A DNA stretch of 64,000 nucleotides from Loktanella sp. M215 (GCF_021735925.1 NZ_WMEA01000001.1:3941089-4005088), one strand, 5' to 3'; positions 8,382-18,161 are shown, numbered from the stretch's first letter. The notes: a model not told the origin generated them from the letters alone. Numbers and translations are program-made.

Positions 8382-10286
8382 ATGCCCCGCACGCTCGGCG
8401 TCTGTTATTATCCTGAACACTGGCCAGACTCCCAATGGGCGACCGACGCCGCCCAGATGCGCGCCACCGGCCTCACCTGGGTCCGGATCGGCGAATTCGC
8501 CTGGTCCCTGATGGAACCCAACCCCGGCATCTACGACTGGGACTGGCTCGACCGCGCCGTGCAGACGCTGGGCGACGCGGGGCTGAAGGTCGTCATGGGC
8601 ACACCCACTGCCACGCCACCGCGCTGGCTGGTGGACTCCATGCCGGACATGCTGCCCGTCGACGCGCAGGGCCGCACCCGCGGTTTTGGCTCGCGCCGGC
8701 ACTACGACTTCAGCCACATGGGCTACCGCGAGGCATGCCGCCGCATCGCCCGCGCGATGGGCGAGCGCTATGGCCGCAACGCTCACGTCGCCGCCTGGCA
8801 GATCGACAACGAATACGATTGCCACGACACGACGCTCAGCTATTCCGACGCCGCCCGCACCGGGTTCCGCAACTGGCTGGCGCAGAAATACCAAAGCCCG
8901 GACGCCCTGAACCGCGCATGGGGCAACGTGTTCTGGTCGATGCAATATGACAGCTTCGACCAGATCGACCTGCCCAACCTGACCGTCACCGAACCCAACC
9001 CCGCGCACGTCATGGACTTCCGCCGCTATTCATCGGATCAGGTCGTGGCCTTCAACCGCGTGCAGGTCGAGGCGCTGCGCCCCCTCACCGACGCGCCCCT
9101 GATCCACAACTACATGGGTCGGACCCTGACCTTCGATCACTACGCCGTCGGCGCCGACCTCGATATCGCGTCCTGGGACTCTTACCCGATCGGCTTCCTG
9201 TCCGACCGGATCGAGGGCAGCAAGAAAGATAAACAGGCCTTCCTGCGTCAGGGCCACCCGGACAATCAGGCCTTCCACCACGACCTCTATCGCGCCGTGG
9301 GCAAGGGGCGGCTCTGGGTCATGGAACAGCAACCAGGCCCGGTGAACTGGGCGCCCTACAACCCGGCCCCCCTGCCCGGCATGGCTCGCCTCTGGGCGTG
9401 GGAGGCGTTTGCCCACGGTGCCGAGGCCGTCTGCTACTTCCGCTGGCGGCAGGCGCCCTTCGCGCAGGAGCAGATGCACGCAGGCCTCTTGCGCCCCGAC
9501 AGCCAGCCGGCCCCGGCACTGGCCGAGGCGGCGCAGGTCGCGGATGAGATCGCGCAGATGCCCGACCTCGATCAGGCCACCGGCACTGTCGCGCTGATCT
9601 TCGACTACGAATCCGCCTGGGCCTGGGACACCCAGCCGCAGGGCGCGGATTTCGAGATGTTCCGCCTTGCCTTTGCCGCCTACCGCGCCCTGCGCCGTGC
9701 GGGCCTCAGCATCGACATCCTGCCGCCCGACACCGGTGATCTGTCCGCTTACAAACTGGTGCTCGCCCCCGGCCTGATGACCCTGTCCGACCCGCTGCGC
9801 GCGGCCCTCGCCACCTATCAGGGCATCGCGCTGATCGGCCCCCGCAGCGACCTCAAGTCCCGCGACATGGCGATCCCGCTACCGATGGGACCTCACCTGC
9901 CCGATACCGACGTCACCGTCACCCTGACCGAAAGCCTGCCGCCCTCCGAAAAGATCAAGCTGCAGGGCGGCGGCGCCTTCCGCCACTGGTTCGAGCATCT
10001 GGACGGCACCGCACCCGTCCATCTGTCGACGCGCGACGGCCGCCCTGCCATCATGGGCGGCGATCACCTGCGCTACCTCGCCGGCTGGCCGGACGACGCG
10101 ACCTTTGACGGGATCGTCGGCGGCCTCTGCGATGCTGCCGGGATTGCCACGTTGCAACTTCCCGCAGGGCTGCGGGTGCGCGACACTTCGACGATGCGTT
10201 TCCTGTTCAACTATGGCACTAAGCCCATCGACTGGAACGGCACCACGATTCCCGCGGCCGGCGTTCACTGGGAGGCACGATCATGA
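8382..10286 (+). CDS. Beta-galactosidase, GH42
   Basis: Cytoplasmic beta-galactosidase releasing galactose from beta-galactosides. It has 634 residues, within the GH42 range. The acid/base Glu144 is in [12 protein letters not shown] and the nucleophile Glu315 is in [12 protein letters not shown]. Their spacing matches Glu141 and Glu312 of the Thermus GH42 enzyme. The N-terminal [10 protein letters not shown] is typical. Domains are a TIM barrel, a trimerisation domain from about residue 395, and a small C-terminal beta domain. No signal peptide is present. The stop overlaps the mutarotase start by ATGA. Confidence 0.94.
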   Translation: MPRTLGVCYYPEHWPDSQWATDAAQMRATGLTWVRIGEFAWSLMEPNPGIYDWDWLDRAVQTLGDAGLKVVMGTPTATPPRWLVDSMPDMLPVDAQGRTRGFGSRRHYDFSHMGYREACRRIARAMGERYGRNAHVAAWQIDNEYDCHDTTLSYSDAARTGFRNWLAQKYQSPDALNRAWGNVFWSMQYDSFDQIDLPNLTVTEPNPAHVMDFRRYSSDQVVAFNRVQVEALRPLTDAPLIHNYMGRTLTFDHYAVGADLDIASWDSYPIGFLSDRIEGSKKDKQAFLRQGHPDNQAFHHDLYRAVGKGRLWVMEQQPGPVNWAPYNPAPLPGMARLWAWEAFAHGAEAVCYFRWRQAPFAQEQMHAGLLRPDSQPAPALAEAAQVADEIAQMPDLDQATGTVALIFDYESAWAWDTQPQGADFEMFRLAFAAYRALRRAGLSIDILPPDTGDLSAYKLVLAPGLMTLSDPLRAALATYQGIALIGPRSDLKSRDMAIPLPMGPHLPDTDVTVTLTESLPPSEKIKLQGGGAFRHWFEHLDGTAPVHLSTRDGRPAIMGGDHLRYLAGWPDDATFDGIVGGLCDAAGIATLQLPAGLRVRDTSTMRFLFNYGTKPIDWNGTTIPAAGVHWEARS

Positions 10287-11257
10287 TCTCGCACTTCGGC
10301 ACCACGGCCGCTGGCCACGACATCGACAGCATCAGGCTGCACGCGGGCGATCTGTCCGTGACGATCCTGACCTGGGGCTGCGTGATCCAGGATCTGCGGC
10401 TGGCGGGGATCGATTATGCCCTGACGCCGGGATCCGATCACATCAGCGACTACGAAGGTGACATGCGTTACCACGGGTCGGTCATCGGGCCGATCGTGAA
10501 CCGGATCAGCACCGGCCGGGTTGCCGTCGACGGCATGATGTATGAACTGGAACGGAACCTGAAGAACCGCATCCACCTGCACTCCGGCAGCCGGGCCACG
10601 CACCTGCGCCCGTGGAAGATCAAGGAATCATCCTCCGACCGCGTCACGCTGACCCTGCATCTGCCCGACGGCGACGCAGGGCTGCCCGGTGACCGGCACA
10701 TCCGCGTCGTCTATACCGTCATCGCCCCCGCCACCCTGACGATGGAGATCACGGGCACAACCGACCAGCCGACCCTGATGAACTTTGCCAATCACGCCTA
10801 CTGGAACCTCGACGGCACCCCGACGTGGGAAGGTCACACCCTGCGCGTCGCCGCCGATCGCTATCTGCCCGCGACCGAGGATTTCTGCCCCACCGGCGAG
10901 ATTGCCGACCTCACCGGCACCGACATGGATTTCCGCAAGACCCGCAGCATTGCGCCCGGACAGCCGGATCTGGACAACAACTACTGTTTGTCGGACGGTC
11001 CGGTGGCGCTGCGCGATGTGTTGTGGCTGACCGGCCAGTCGGGGACCACGCTGACCATGGCGACGGATCAGCCGGGCATGCAGCTGTTCGACGGGCGCCA
11101 TCTGGTCGGGCCGCGCAAGACCCCCTATGAGGCACTGGCCTTCGAGGCGCAGGGCTGGCCCGACGCGCCGACCCATCCGGATTTCCCGTCGATCCGCGTG
11201 ACCGAGGCCGCCCCCTACCGCCAGTTCACCACCTTTACCTTCGGTCGGTCCATTTGA
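10283..11257 (+). CDS. galM: Aldose 1-epimerase (galactose mutarotase)
   Basis: Interconverts alpha- and beta-galactose so that sugar released by both galactosidases fits the dehydrogenase. It has 324 residues. The catalytic His is in [12 protein letters not shown], and the catalytic Glu is in [12 protein letters not shown] near the C-terminus. It is the last gene of the operon and overlaps beta-galactosidase by ATGA. No strong terminator is visible just downstream. Confidence 0.92.
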   Translation: MISHFGTTAAGHDIDSIRLHAGDLSVTILTWGCVIQDLRLAGIDYALTPGSDHISDYEGDMRYHGSVIGPIVNRISTGRVAVDGMMYELERNLKNRIHLHSGSRATHLRPWKIKESSSDRVTLTLHLPDGDAGLPGDRHIRVVYTVIAPATLTMEITGTTDQPTLMNFANHAYWNLDGTPTWEGHTLRVAADRYLPATEDFCPTGEIADLTGTDMDFRKTRSIAPGQPDLDNNYCLSDGPVALRDVLWLTGQSGTTLTMATDQPGMQLFDGRHLVGPRKTPYEALAFEAQGWPDAPTHPDFPSIRVTEAAPYRQFTTFTFGRSI

Positions 11258-11950
11258 CATAATATGTCTCGCACGCGAAACATTTGGGGCCGACAAGGCC
11301 AGAATGTCCCTCACGTGCACGTCACGACATTCACTCACGCCGCCGGGGATGGCAGGCGTCGCCGCCGATTCCAGCAGCCCGGATTGCACCGGGACTGCTT
11401 TGGCGCGCTGATCCAGACCTGTGGGTCAGATCCCGGATGAACCAAGGATCGCGCCAAACTTGTCCCCCTGCCCCACATGGGTCCTGAACCCAAGGCGCCG
11501 GATCATCGTGCCGCACTCACCCGGAACCAGCACCCCGGCGCCATCAGGGTCCGTATCGCGGACGAGCAGGACAGGACGGCACCGCACTGAAACCCGCTGA
11601 TAGGTCGTGATCTAGATTAGCCTGAATGATGTCCGATGTCATATCATCGCGCTTTGAAGTTGATTAGGAACCCGTCAGGCTGACATTGAACGGTGCCATC
11701 GCAACGGACCGAAAGCCAACCTTGACCGCCATCAACGCGTGTGAAGTTGAGGTCTTTGACGACCTGCCAGTTTCGGCAAATGCCAAAAGGCCTGAAGCAG
11801 GCAGCTGAGTCGTTGGGGTGGATGATCGCTGTCGCGATCCCGCAAGGCGCTGCTGGTCAGTCCTGCATGGCGCAGCCGGTGACATGTCAGGATGGATGCA
11901 ACACCATTTTGAGGCGCGCCTGATTGACCGTCGCCCTCTCCGACAGAACG
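11258..11950. other. Gene-poor stretch between galM and uraH
   Basis: About 690 bases without a convincing intact gene. The open frames on both strands have no family signature and no good ribosome-binding site. The only coding-like part is the startless fragment at 11644-11856, listed separately. The base composition is slightly lower in GC than the flanking operons, as expected for decayed or intergenic DNA. Confidence 0.6.
11644..11856 (-). pseudogene. Startless, protein-like fragment
   Basis: On the minus strand 70 codons lie between a TGA at 11857 and a TGA at 11644. The translation looks like real protein, for example CRNWQVVKDLNF and GWLSVRCDGTVQC near the end, with four Cys and two Trp. 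It contains no ATG, GTG or TTG start. It may be the C-terminal remnant of a deleted gene. The family is not recognised. Confidence 0.3.
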
Positions 11951-12310
11951 TTAACTTCCGCGATAGGTGGAATAGCCGTAGGGCGACAGCAGCAGCGGCA
12001 CATGGTAGTGCGCCGCTGGATCGCTGATGCCGAACCGGATCGGCACGACATCCAGAAACAGCGGTGCGTCACCCTCCTGCGCCGTGGCCCGCAGGTAATC
12101 GCCGGCGTGGAAGGTCAGCTCGTACGTGCCGATGGCAAAATCGGGCTGCGGCAGGATCGGCGCATCGGTCCGGCCATCGGCGTTCGTCGTCATGCGGACC
12201 AGCTCCTCGCGGCCGTCACCCGCGATCCGCGCCAGCACGATCACCAGGCCCGCCGCAGGGCAGCCGCGCGCGGTATCAAGGACATGGGTCGTCAGAAATC
12301 CTGTCGTCAC
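11951..12310 (-). CDS. uraH: 5-hydroxyisourate hydrolase
   Basis: Transthyretin-like enzyme that hydrolyses 5-hydroxyisourate to OHCU in urate breakdown. It has 119 residues, normal for the family. The N-terminal motif [12 protein letters not shown] and the C-terminal signature ending YRGS, preceded by [13 protein letters not shown], are diagnostic. It starts with GTG at 12310 behind an AGGAGA site. No other purine-catabolism gene is in the window, so it stands alone here. Confidence 0.95.
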   Translation of the reverse strand: MTTGFLTTHVLDTARGCPAAGLVIVLARIAGDGREELVRMTTNADGRTDAPILPQPDFAIGTYELTFHAGDYLRATAQEGDAPLFLDVVPIRFGISDPAAHYHVPLLLSPYGYSTYRGS

Positions 12311-12518
12311 GGCGCGTTCTCCTGCCTTGGCCCGGTCCGGTTCCTTGTCGCCGTCCCGGCGCGTCAGGTCCAGCGCCGGCTTTGCAGTTGGTGCGATTCT
12401 TTCCCGCTTTTCGCGATTTGCCCCCGAAACCGACCGGCGTCCCGCAGCTGTCCCGACGTTCGCGCAAATTTGCGTTTGACACTCCTGCCACGCCCGCTTA
12501 TCGGATGCGCCGTGGCAA

Positions 12519-12595
12519 GGCGCGGTAGCTCAGTTGGTTAGAGCGATCGACTCATAATCGATAGGTCGGGAGTTCAAGTCTCCCCCACGCCACCA
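12519..12595 (+). tRNA. tRNA with CAT anticodon (Ile2 or elongator Met)
   Basis: A 77-base cloverleaf with encoded CCA. The D stem is GCTC/GAGC, the anticodon stem ATCGA/TCGAT with loop CTCATAA, and the T stem GGGAG/CTCCC with loop TTCAAGT. The acceptor stem is GGCGCGG against CCACGCC, which leaves a C5-A68 mismatch. The GACTCATAATC context looks more like the lysidine-modified Ile2 tRNA than elongator Met, but this cannot be settled from sequence alone. Confidence 0.93.
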
Positions 12596-12709
12596 CCCTG
12601 TCCTCCCGAACATGTCTGTCGAAGGATCATCTGCAGGGCGTCGCGTTGCGATGATCTGCGGCGGACCTCCCGCGTCTGCATCATCCCGGTCGCGGCATCT
12701 GCAGACCCG

Positions 12710-13726
12710 TCAGCCGGCGGTCGGCGTGCGGCGGGTGCTGGCGCGGGCAATCACCTCGAACCCAAGGTCGACGACCCGCGGCGTGCCGTCCTTGGTGCCT
12801 GCGATCCGGCTGACCTTCTGCACCGCAAGGCGGCCCATCTCGAACCGGTTGGTCTTGACGCTGGTGATTCCCGGCTCTGTCGCGCCCACCGCCTCGAGGT
12901 TGTTGAAACCGCAAATGCCCAGCCGGTGCGGCACCGACAGGCCAAGGCGTTGCGCCTCGAACAGGGCGCCGATGGCGAGGTCGTCGTTGTTGCAGAAGAC
13001 GCAGTCGGTGTCGGGACGGCGCGCCATCAGGTCGCGCAACAGCTGTCCGCCGACGGCAAAGCCGGACGGGGCGTCCGTGCGCTGGATACGGTCCGGTTCA
13101 GGGTGGCCCGCAGCGCGCAACCCGTCGCTGAATCCCGCCATCCGCCGGATCGTGCGCGGATCAAGCTGTGCCGCCAGCGCCGCGGGATGCCGGTATCCCA
13201 TGTCCAGCAGGTGGGCTGCGGCCGCCGCGGCGGCATTGGCGTGGGAAAACCCGACCATCATGTCGATGGGGTCGTCGCACAGGTCCATGATTTGCACCAA
13301 CGGCACCTGCACACCTTCCAGCATCCGGCGGCTGGCGTCGGTCTGGTCGATGCCGGACACGATGATGCCGCTGGGCCGCTGGTTGAGAATCAGGCGCAGG
13401 GCATCTTCCTCGCGCTGGGCCGAATAGCCGGTGTTCACCAGTTGCAGCGTCAGCCCCAGATCGTCCGCCACGGAAAAGGCACCGCTAAGGACGTCGGCAA
13501 ACACCGCGTTCGTGACCGAGGGGATCAGCACAGCGAGGAATCCGCTGTGACCGGTGGCCAACGCCCGGGCGGCGGAATTGGGGGTGTAGTTCAGCGAGGC
13601 CGCGGCGGCACGGACCTTTTCGCGTGTCGCTTCCGTGACTTGCGGAGAGTTCCTGATCGCGCGCGACGCGGTGATCGGGCTTACGCCCGCCAGTCTGGCC
13701 ACGTCGGAAAGGGTCGCATTCGCCAT
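12710..13726 (-). CDS. LacI-family regulator, GntR-like (gluconate)
   Basis: DNA-binding repressor of 338 residues. The N-terminal helix-turn-helix LSDVARLAGVSPITASRA and hinge region are typical of LacI proteins, followed by a periplasmic-binding-protein-like effector domain. It is divergent from gluconokinase and a TRAP transporter, so gluconate or 6-phosphogluconate is the likely inducer (inference). The start at 13726 is preferred over 13732 because AGAGG then has proper spacing. The double operator at 13760-13793 sits between the divergent genes and suggests autoregulation. Confidence 0.9.
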   Translation of the reverse strand: MANATLSDVARLAGVSPITASRAIRNSPQVTEATREKVRAAAASLNYTPNSAARALATGHSGFLAVLIPSVTNAVFADVLSGAFSVADDLGLTLQLVNTGYSAQREEDALRLILNQRPSGIIVSGIDQTDASRRMLEGVQVPLVQIMDLCDDPIDMMVGFSHANAAAAAAAHLLDMGYRHPAALAAQLDPRTIRRMAGFSDGLRAAGHPEPDRIQRTDAPSGFAVGGQLLRDLMARRPDTDCVFCNNDDLAIGALFEAQRLGLSVPHRLGICGFNNLEAVGATEPGITSVKTNRFEMGRLAVQKVSRIAGTKDGTPRVVDLGFEVIARASTRRTPTAG

Positions 13727-13759
13727 TGTCATCCTCTTGCCTCAGACATGTATTGACAA

Positions 13760-13793
13760 ATGACAGCGCTATCAATGATGATAGCGCTGTCAT
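13760..13793. promoter_or_regulatory. Double LacI-type operator
   Basis: Two LacI-family boxes, ATGACAGCGCTATCA (13760-13774) and its exact reverse complement (13779-13793), are separated by ATGA. Together they form a perfect 15-4-15 palindrome. Each box holds the AGCGCT centre expected for LacI/GntR regulators. The array lies 34 bases from the regulator start and 51 bases from gluconokinase, so it can control both directions. Confidence 0.85.
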
Positions 13794-13843
13794 TCATGGC
13801 CCCCTGCACGGCAGCGCGGGCCAGGCGCCAGGGAGGGGGCCAG

Positions 13844-14383
13844 ATGGAAAAAGATGTGCCCGTGATTCTGGTCATGGGAGCCTGCGGTGTCGGGAAGTCG
13901 ACGATCGCGCGGGGTCTGGCCGACAGGCTGTCCGCGCGGTTCATCGAGGCCGACGATTTTCACCCCGCCGACAACAAGGCGCTGATGGCGCGTGGCGTCC
14001 CGCTGACCGACGACAACCGCTGGGCCTGGCTGGATGCCATCGCCGCCGAGGCGCAGGCCCGGCCCGGCCTGTCCGTCCTCGCCTGCTCTGCGTTGCGCCG
14101 CGTCTACCGCGACCGGCTGCGCCTGACCTGCCGCCCGATGCCGATCATCCATCTGGCCGCCGACGGCGACCTGCTGAAGGCGCGCGTCGCGGCCCGGCAG
14201 GATCACTACATGCCGCCGTCGCTGGTGCAAAGTCAGCTCGACACGCTGGAACCGCCCGCGGCCGACGAGTTGGCCTGCATCCTGCCCGCCTTTGATACGC
14301 CTGACGCCATCGTGGCGCAGGCCACCGATTTCATCACCCGACACCTTGACCGCGCGCTGATTCCAGCACCGGCCAAGGACTGA
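13844..14383 (+). CDS. gntK: Gluconokinase
   Basis: Phosphorylates D-gluconate to 6-phosphogluconate. It has 179 residues, normal for the GntK family. The Walker A loop is GACGVGKST at 12-20, followed by EADDFHPADNK and the PLTDDNRWAWL segment that marks gluconokinases. The start at 13844 follows GGGAGGGGG. An in-frame ATG at 13760 lies inside the operator and is rejected. It is the first gene of a gluconate uptake and use operon. Confidence 0.93.
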   Translation: MEKDVPVILVMGACGVGKSTIARGLADRLSARFIEADDFHPADNKALMARGVPLTDDNRWAWLDAIAAEAQARPGLSVLACSALRRVYRDRLRLTCRPMPIIHLAADGDLLKARVAARQDHYMPPSLVQSQLDTLEPPAADELACILPAFDTPDAIVAQATDFITRHLDRALIPAPAKD

Positions 14384-14410
14384 ACCCGCCGTCATTCACA
14401 GGAGGATACA

Positions 14411-15433
14411 ATGACACGCTTTACCACATACACCCTGGCCACGGTCTCGGCCCTGGCCCTTGCGGCACCCGCCATGGCGCAGGACTTCAGCTTCCGGTTC
14501 CAGTCGTCCGATCCCGCCGGCAACCCGAATTTCGAGTTGCAGCAGGGCTGGACCGAACTGGTGTCCGAAATGACCGACGGCCGCGTCGCCATCGAACTGC
14601 TGCCCGTCGATTCCATCGTCGCCCATAACGAGACGCAGGATGCCATCGCCGCCGGCATCCTCGACGGTCACATCACCGACGTTTCCTATTTCGCAGGCCG
14701 CGACCCGGCCTTCGGCCTGATCGCCAACCCGGTCGGCGCCTGGTCCGACCCGCAGCAGATGTTCGACTTCATGGCGGACGGCGGCGGCGCCGCGCTGATG
14801 AACGAACTGGAAAACCCCTACGGCCTGCAATTCATCGGTGCGACGACACCGGGGCTGGAAGCCTTCGTGTCCAGCGTGCCGCTGGAGGGTGTCGACGACC
14901 TCAAGGGGCTGAAGATGCGCGCGCCAGAAGGCCTCGTGCAGCAGGTCTTTGCCGCCGCGGGCGCCTCGCCGGTCAACCTGCCGGGATCCGAGGTGTTCAC
15001 GTCCCTCGACAAGCACGTCATCGACGCGGCTGACTATTCGGTCTTTTCGACCAATCAGGCGCAGGGTCTGAACGACATCGCGCCGCATCCGGTCTATCCG
15101 GGCTTCCACTCGATGCCGCTGGTCGAGATTTCGATGAACCTCGACAAGTGGAACGGCCTGCCGGAGGATATCCAGACGGCGATGAAGGAATCCGTCACGC
15201 AGTTCGCCCAGACGCAGGTCGCGACCCTGAAGGAGCGTGACGAGGCCGCAGTGGCCGAGGCCAAGGCCGGTGGCAAGATCACCGTGCACGACTGGTCCGA
15301 CGAAGAGCGCGCCAAGTTCCGCACCATTGCCGTCGACCAGTGGGCGGCGCTGGCCGACCGGTCGGACAACGCGAAGAAGGTCTATGAAACGCTGACCGGT
15401 TACCTGTCCGAAAAAGGCATGCTGCAGCAGTAA
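14411..15433 (+). CDS. dctP: TRAP transporter substrate-binding protein DctP
   Basis: Periplasmic receptor of a TRAP transporter, 340 residues. The signal peptide ends at APAMAQ near residue 23. The mid-protein segment PLEGVDDLKGLKMRAPEG carries the conserved Arg that binds the substrate carboxylate in DctP proteins. Given gntK upstream and the LacI regulator, a sugar acid such as gluconate is the likely ligand (inference). AGGAGG lies 9 bases before the start. A strong hairpin follows the gene. Confidence 0.92.
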   Translation: MTRFTTYTLATVSALALAAPAMAQDFSFRFQSSDPAGNPNFELQQGWTELVSEMTDGRVAIELLPVDSIVAHNETQDAIAAGILDGHITDVSYFAGRDPAFGLIANPVGAWSDPQQMFDFMADGGGAALMNELENPYGLQFIGATTPGLEAFVSSVPLEGVDDLKGLKMRAPEGLVQQVFAAAGASPVNLPGSEVFTSLDKHVIDAADYSVFSTNQAQGLNDIAPHPVYPGFHSMPLVEISMNLDKWNGLPEDIQTAMKESVTQFAQTQVATLKERDEAAVAEAKAGGKITVHDWSDEERAKFRTIAVDQWAALADRSDNAKKVYETLTGYLSEKGMLQQ

Positions 15434-15441
15434 CACCGACC

Positions 15442-15469
15442 GGACGGGACGGCACGCGCCGTCCCGTCC
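15442..15469 (+). other. Intercistronic stem-loop after dctP
   Basis: Perfect 12-bp arms GGACGGGACGGC (15442-15453) and GCCGTCCCGTCC (15458-15469) enclose a four-base loop. The hairpin begins 8 bases after the dctP stop and has no T-run. It probably protects the dctP message or partly terminates transcription, giving more receptor than membrane subunits. Confidence 0.7.
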
Positions 15470-15505
15470 CCCCTTGCACCCCACCGCCACAGAAAGGAGA
15501 CCGCC

Positions 15506-16060
15506 ATGGCCAAGCATGATGCCATTCCAGAGGTTCTGCACGAAAACCATGTCGCGATCCCCGAGGCGGGCTGGCTGGGCCGCGTCATCGACCGGCTAGG
15601 GCTGGTCTTTGCCGTGGGCCTGCTGGTATCCATGCTGATCCTGATCCAAGAGGTGCTGCTGCGCTACGTCTTCAACGCCCCGACGATCTGGGCGCACGAG
15701 ACGACGGTGTTCCTCTGCGGTGCGGCCTTCATCTTTGGCGGGCTTTATTGCACGGCCAAGGACCGGCACATCCGCGTCGTGCTGCTCTATGACATCGCAC
15801 CGCCGGGGATGCGGCGGGCGCTGGATGTCGTGATTTCCCTGATCTGTGCCATTTGCACCGGGTTCTTTACCTGGGCGTCCTGGCTGATGGTGCAGCGGTC
15901 GGCCTTTGCACCAGACGGGGCGATCCGGCTGGAACGCTCCGGCAGCGCTTGGGACCCGGTCTATCCCGGCGTCATCAAGATCATGCTGATGGTGGTCATG
16001 GCGATCATGACAGTTCAGTTCCTCATCCTTGCCTACAACTACGCCAGAAAGCCGCGCTGA
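15506..16060 (+). CDS. dctQ: TRAP transporter small membrane subunit DctQ
   Basis: Small permease subunit of 184 residues with four predicted membrane helices (about 25-45, 65-85, 105-130 and 150-175). The segment LIQEVLLRYVFNAPTIWAHE is typical of the DctQ family. AAAGGAGA precedes the start. Its stop shares one base with the dctM start (TGATG), indicating coupled translation of the two membrane subunits. Confidence 0.9.
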   Translation: MAKHDAIPEVLHENHVAIPEAGWLGRVIDRLGLVFAVGLLVSMLILIQEVLLRYVFNAPTIWAHETTVFLCGAAFIFGGLYCTAKDRHIRVVLLYDIAPPGMRRALDVVISLICAICTGFFTWASWLMVQRSAFAPDGAIRLERSGSAWDPVYPGVIKIMLMVVMAIMTVQFLILAYNYARKPR

Positions 16061-17376
16061 TGGAATTTTTCGGATCCCTCCAGAGCCTCGGGATCGAGGC
16101 CGGCACCGGCCTGATGTTCGCGATGCTGCTGTTCCTGCTCGTGACCGGCATCCCGCTGGCCTATGTCACCCTGCTGGTGGCACTGTTCTTCGTGCTGGGC
16201 TGGTTCGGCCCGTCCGCGGTGCCGCTGATCACCTCGCGGATCTATTCCTTTGTTTCCAGCTTCGTCTTCGTGTCGGTGCCGATGTTCGTGCTGATGGCCG
16301 CGATCCTCGACCGGTCAGGCATCGCGCGCGACCTCTTTGATGCGATGAAGCTCTTCGCGGGCCGGATGCGCGGCGGCGTGGCGGTGCAGACGATCTTTGT
16401 CGCCGTGATCCTTGCAGCGATGTCGGGCATCATCGGTGGAGAGATCGTGCTGCTGGGCCTGATCGCCCTGCCCCAGATGCTGCGGCTGGGTTACGACCGC
16501 AAACTGGCCATCGGCGTGGTCTGCGCGGGTGGTGCGCTGGGCACGATGATCCCGCCGTCGATCGTGCTGATCATCTATGGCCTGACGGCCAACGTCTCGA
16601 TCGGGGACCTGTTCACGGCGGCCTTCATCCCCGGCGCGATGCTGGCGGCGTTCTATGTGGCCTATGTCCTGATTCGCACCCGCATGAACCCCGACATGGC
16701 CCCGCTGGGCGATCTCAGCGGCGTCGACAGGACCGAGAAGCTGCGGCTGGCCAAGGGGCTGGTGCTGCCGATGCTGGTGGTCGTGGGCGTTCTGGGGTCG
16801 ATCTATGGCGGTATCGCCAGCGTGACCGAGGCATCAGCCGTGGGCGTCATAGGCGTCACCCTGTCGACCATGGTGCGCGGCGAGTTTTCCTTTCGGATGA
16901 TGATCGACGCAGCCCTTCAGACGCTGCAGACCGTGGGCATGATCGTCTGGATCGGTATCGGCGCCACGGCGCTGGTCGGCGTGTTCAACCTGATGGGCGG
17001 CATCCATTTCGTCACGGAACTGATCACCGGCATTTCCGACAACCCGGTCCTGATCCTGCTCTTCATGATGGTGATCCTCTTCGTGCTGGGCATGTTCCTC
17101 GACTGGGTGGGCATCGCCCTGCTGACCATGCCGGTCTTCGTGCCGATCATCGTCAGCCTTGGCTACGATCCGGTCTGGTTCGGGGTGGTGTTCTGCATGA
17201 ACATGCAGATGAGCTTCCTGTCGCCGCCCTTCGGTCCTGCGGCCTTCTACCTCAAGTCCGTGGCCCCGCCCGACATTTCACTGGGCGAGATCTTTCGCGC
17301 GCTGCTGCCGTTCATCGGGTTGCAGGCGCTGGCTGTCGGTTTGCTGATCCTGTTTCCGGCGCTGGCCTACTACTGA
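16060..17376 (+). CDS. dctM: TRAP transporter large permease DctM
   Basis: Large membrane subunit that carries the substrate with a sodium gradient, 438 residues with about twelve helices. Family motifs include GIPLAYVTLL near the start, MSGIIGGEIVLLGLIALPQM, GGALGTMIPPSIVLIIYG and the C-terminal SPPFGPAAFYLK. Start at 16060 (MEFFGSLQS) overlaps dctQ by one base. A longer in-frame reading begins inside dctQ and is rejected. Confidence 0.92.
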   Translation: MEFFGSLQSLGIEAGTGLMFAMLLFLLVTGIPLAYVTLLVALFFVLGWFGPSAVPLITSRIYSFVSSFVFVSVPMFVLMAAILDRSGIARDLFDAMKLFAGRMRGGVAVQTIFVAVILAAMSGIIGGEIVLLGLIALPQMLRLGYDRKLAIGVVCAGGALGTMIPPSIVLIIYGLTANVSIGDLFTAAFIPGAMLAAFYVAYVLIRTRMNPDMAPLGDLSGVDRTEKLRLAKGLVLPMLVVVGVLGSIYGGIASVTEASAVGVIGVTLSTMVRGEFSFRMMIDAALQTLQTVGMIVWIGIGATALVGVFNLMGGIHFVTELITGISDNPVLILLFMMVILFVLGMFLDWVGIALLTMPVFVPIIVSLGYDPVWFGVVFCMNMQMSFLSPPFGPAAFYLKSVAPPDISLGEIFRALLPFIGLQALAVGLLILFPALAYY

Positions 17377-17417
17377 CCGGCGACGGGCGTCGTCACGAAG
17401 GCGTTGGAATCCCCGCA

Positions 17418-17462
17418 CGGCCCGCGCTATGACGCGCGTGGGACCGCGCGCCGCGCGGGCCG
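17418..17462 (+). other. Stem-loop between dctM and rpe
   Basis: Arms CGGCCCGCGC (17418-17427) and GCGCGGGCCG (17453-17462) pair perfectly over 10 bp with a 25-base loop that can itself fold. There is no T-run. It lies just before the rpe ribosome-binding site and could attenuate transcription or limit translation. Confidence 0.45.
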
Positions 17463-17480
17463 GATCAAGGAGAAAGCCCG

Positions 17481-18161
17481 ATGACCTTCGACCGCAGCCT
17501 CAAGATCGCGCCGTCGATCCTGTCCGCCGACTTTGCCGACTTTGGCCGCGAGATTCGCGCGATCGAGGATCAGGGCGCCGACTGGGTGCATGTGGACGTG
17601 ATGGACGGACATTTCGTACCGAACCTGACGTTCGGCCCGCCTGCGGTGAAGGCGTTCCGCCGCCACGTGACCACGTTCATGGACGTGCATCTGATGATCT
17701 CTCCGGTCGATGCCTATATCGATGCCTACGCCGAGGCGGGCGCCGACATGCTGACCGCCCATGTCGAGGCCGGGCCGCATATTCACCGCACCCTGCAGGC
17801 GATCCGCGCGGCGGGGATGAAGGCGGGCGTGGCCCTGAACCCCGGCACCCCGGCAGAAGCCGTGGCAGAGCTGATGGACGTGGCCGACATGGTGCTGGTG
17901 ATGACCGTCAACCCCGGTTTCGGTGGGCAGAAGTTCATCGACATGACCGCCAAGATCGCCCGTGTGCGTGACATGATCGGCGACCGAGAGGTCCACATTC
18001 AGGTGGACGGCGGCGTCGATCCCGTCACGGCGCCGCTGGTGGTGGCCGCCGGCGCCGACGTATTGGTCGCAGGATCCGCCGTGTTCCGGGGCGGGTCCGT
18101 AGACGCGGCACAGGTCTACGGCGAGAACATGCGCGCGATTCGCGCCGCCGTGCGGGGCTGA
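17481..18161 (+). CDS. rpe: Ribulose-phosphate 3-epimerase
   Basis: Interconverts ribulose 5-phosphate and xylulose 5-phosphate in the pentose phosphate pathway. It has 226 residues. Signatures seen are [31 protein letters not shown] with the catalytic Asp and metal-binding His, [13 protein letters not shown], and VDGGVDP. In this operon it would process 6-phosphogluconate carbon once it is oxidised. 6-Phosphogluconate dehydrogenase is not in the window. Confidence 0.95.
   Translation: MTFDRSLKIAPSILSADFADFGREIRAIEDQGADWVHVDVMDGHFVPNLTFGPPAVKAFRRHVTTFMDVHLMISPVDAYIDAYAEAGADMLTAHVEAGPHIHRTLQAIRAAGMKAGVALNPGTPAEAVAELMDVADMVLVMTVNPGFGGQKFIDMTAKIARVRDMIGDREVHIQVDGGVDPVTAPLVVAAGADVLVAGSAVFRGGSVDAAQVYGENMRAIRAAVRG

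Noticed and set aside
11258..11950. Insertion sequence remnant in the gene-poor stretch
   Set aside because: No terminal inverted repeats, target duplication or recognisable transposase motif could be found.
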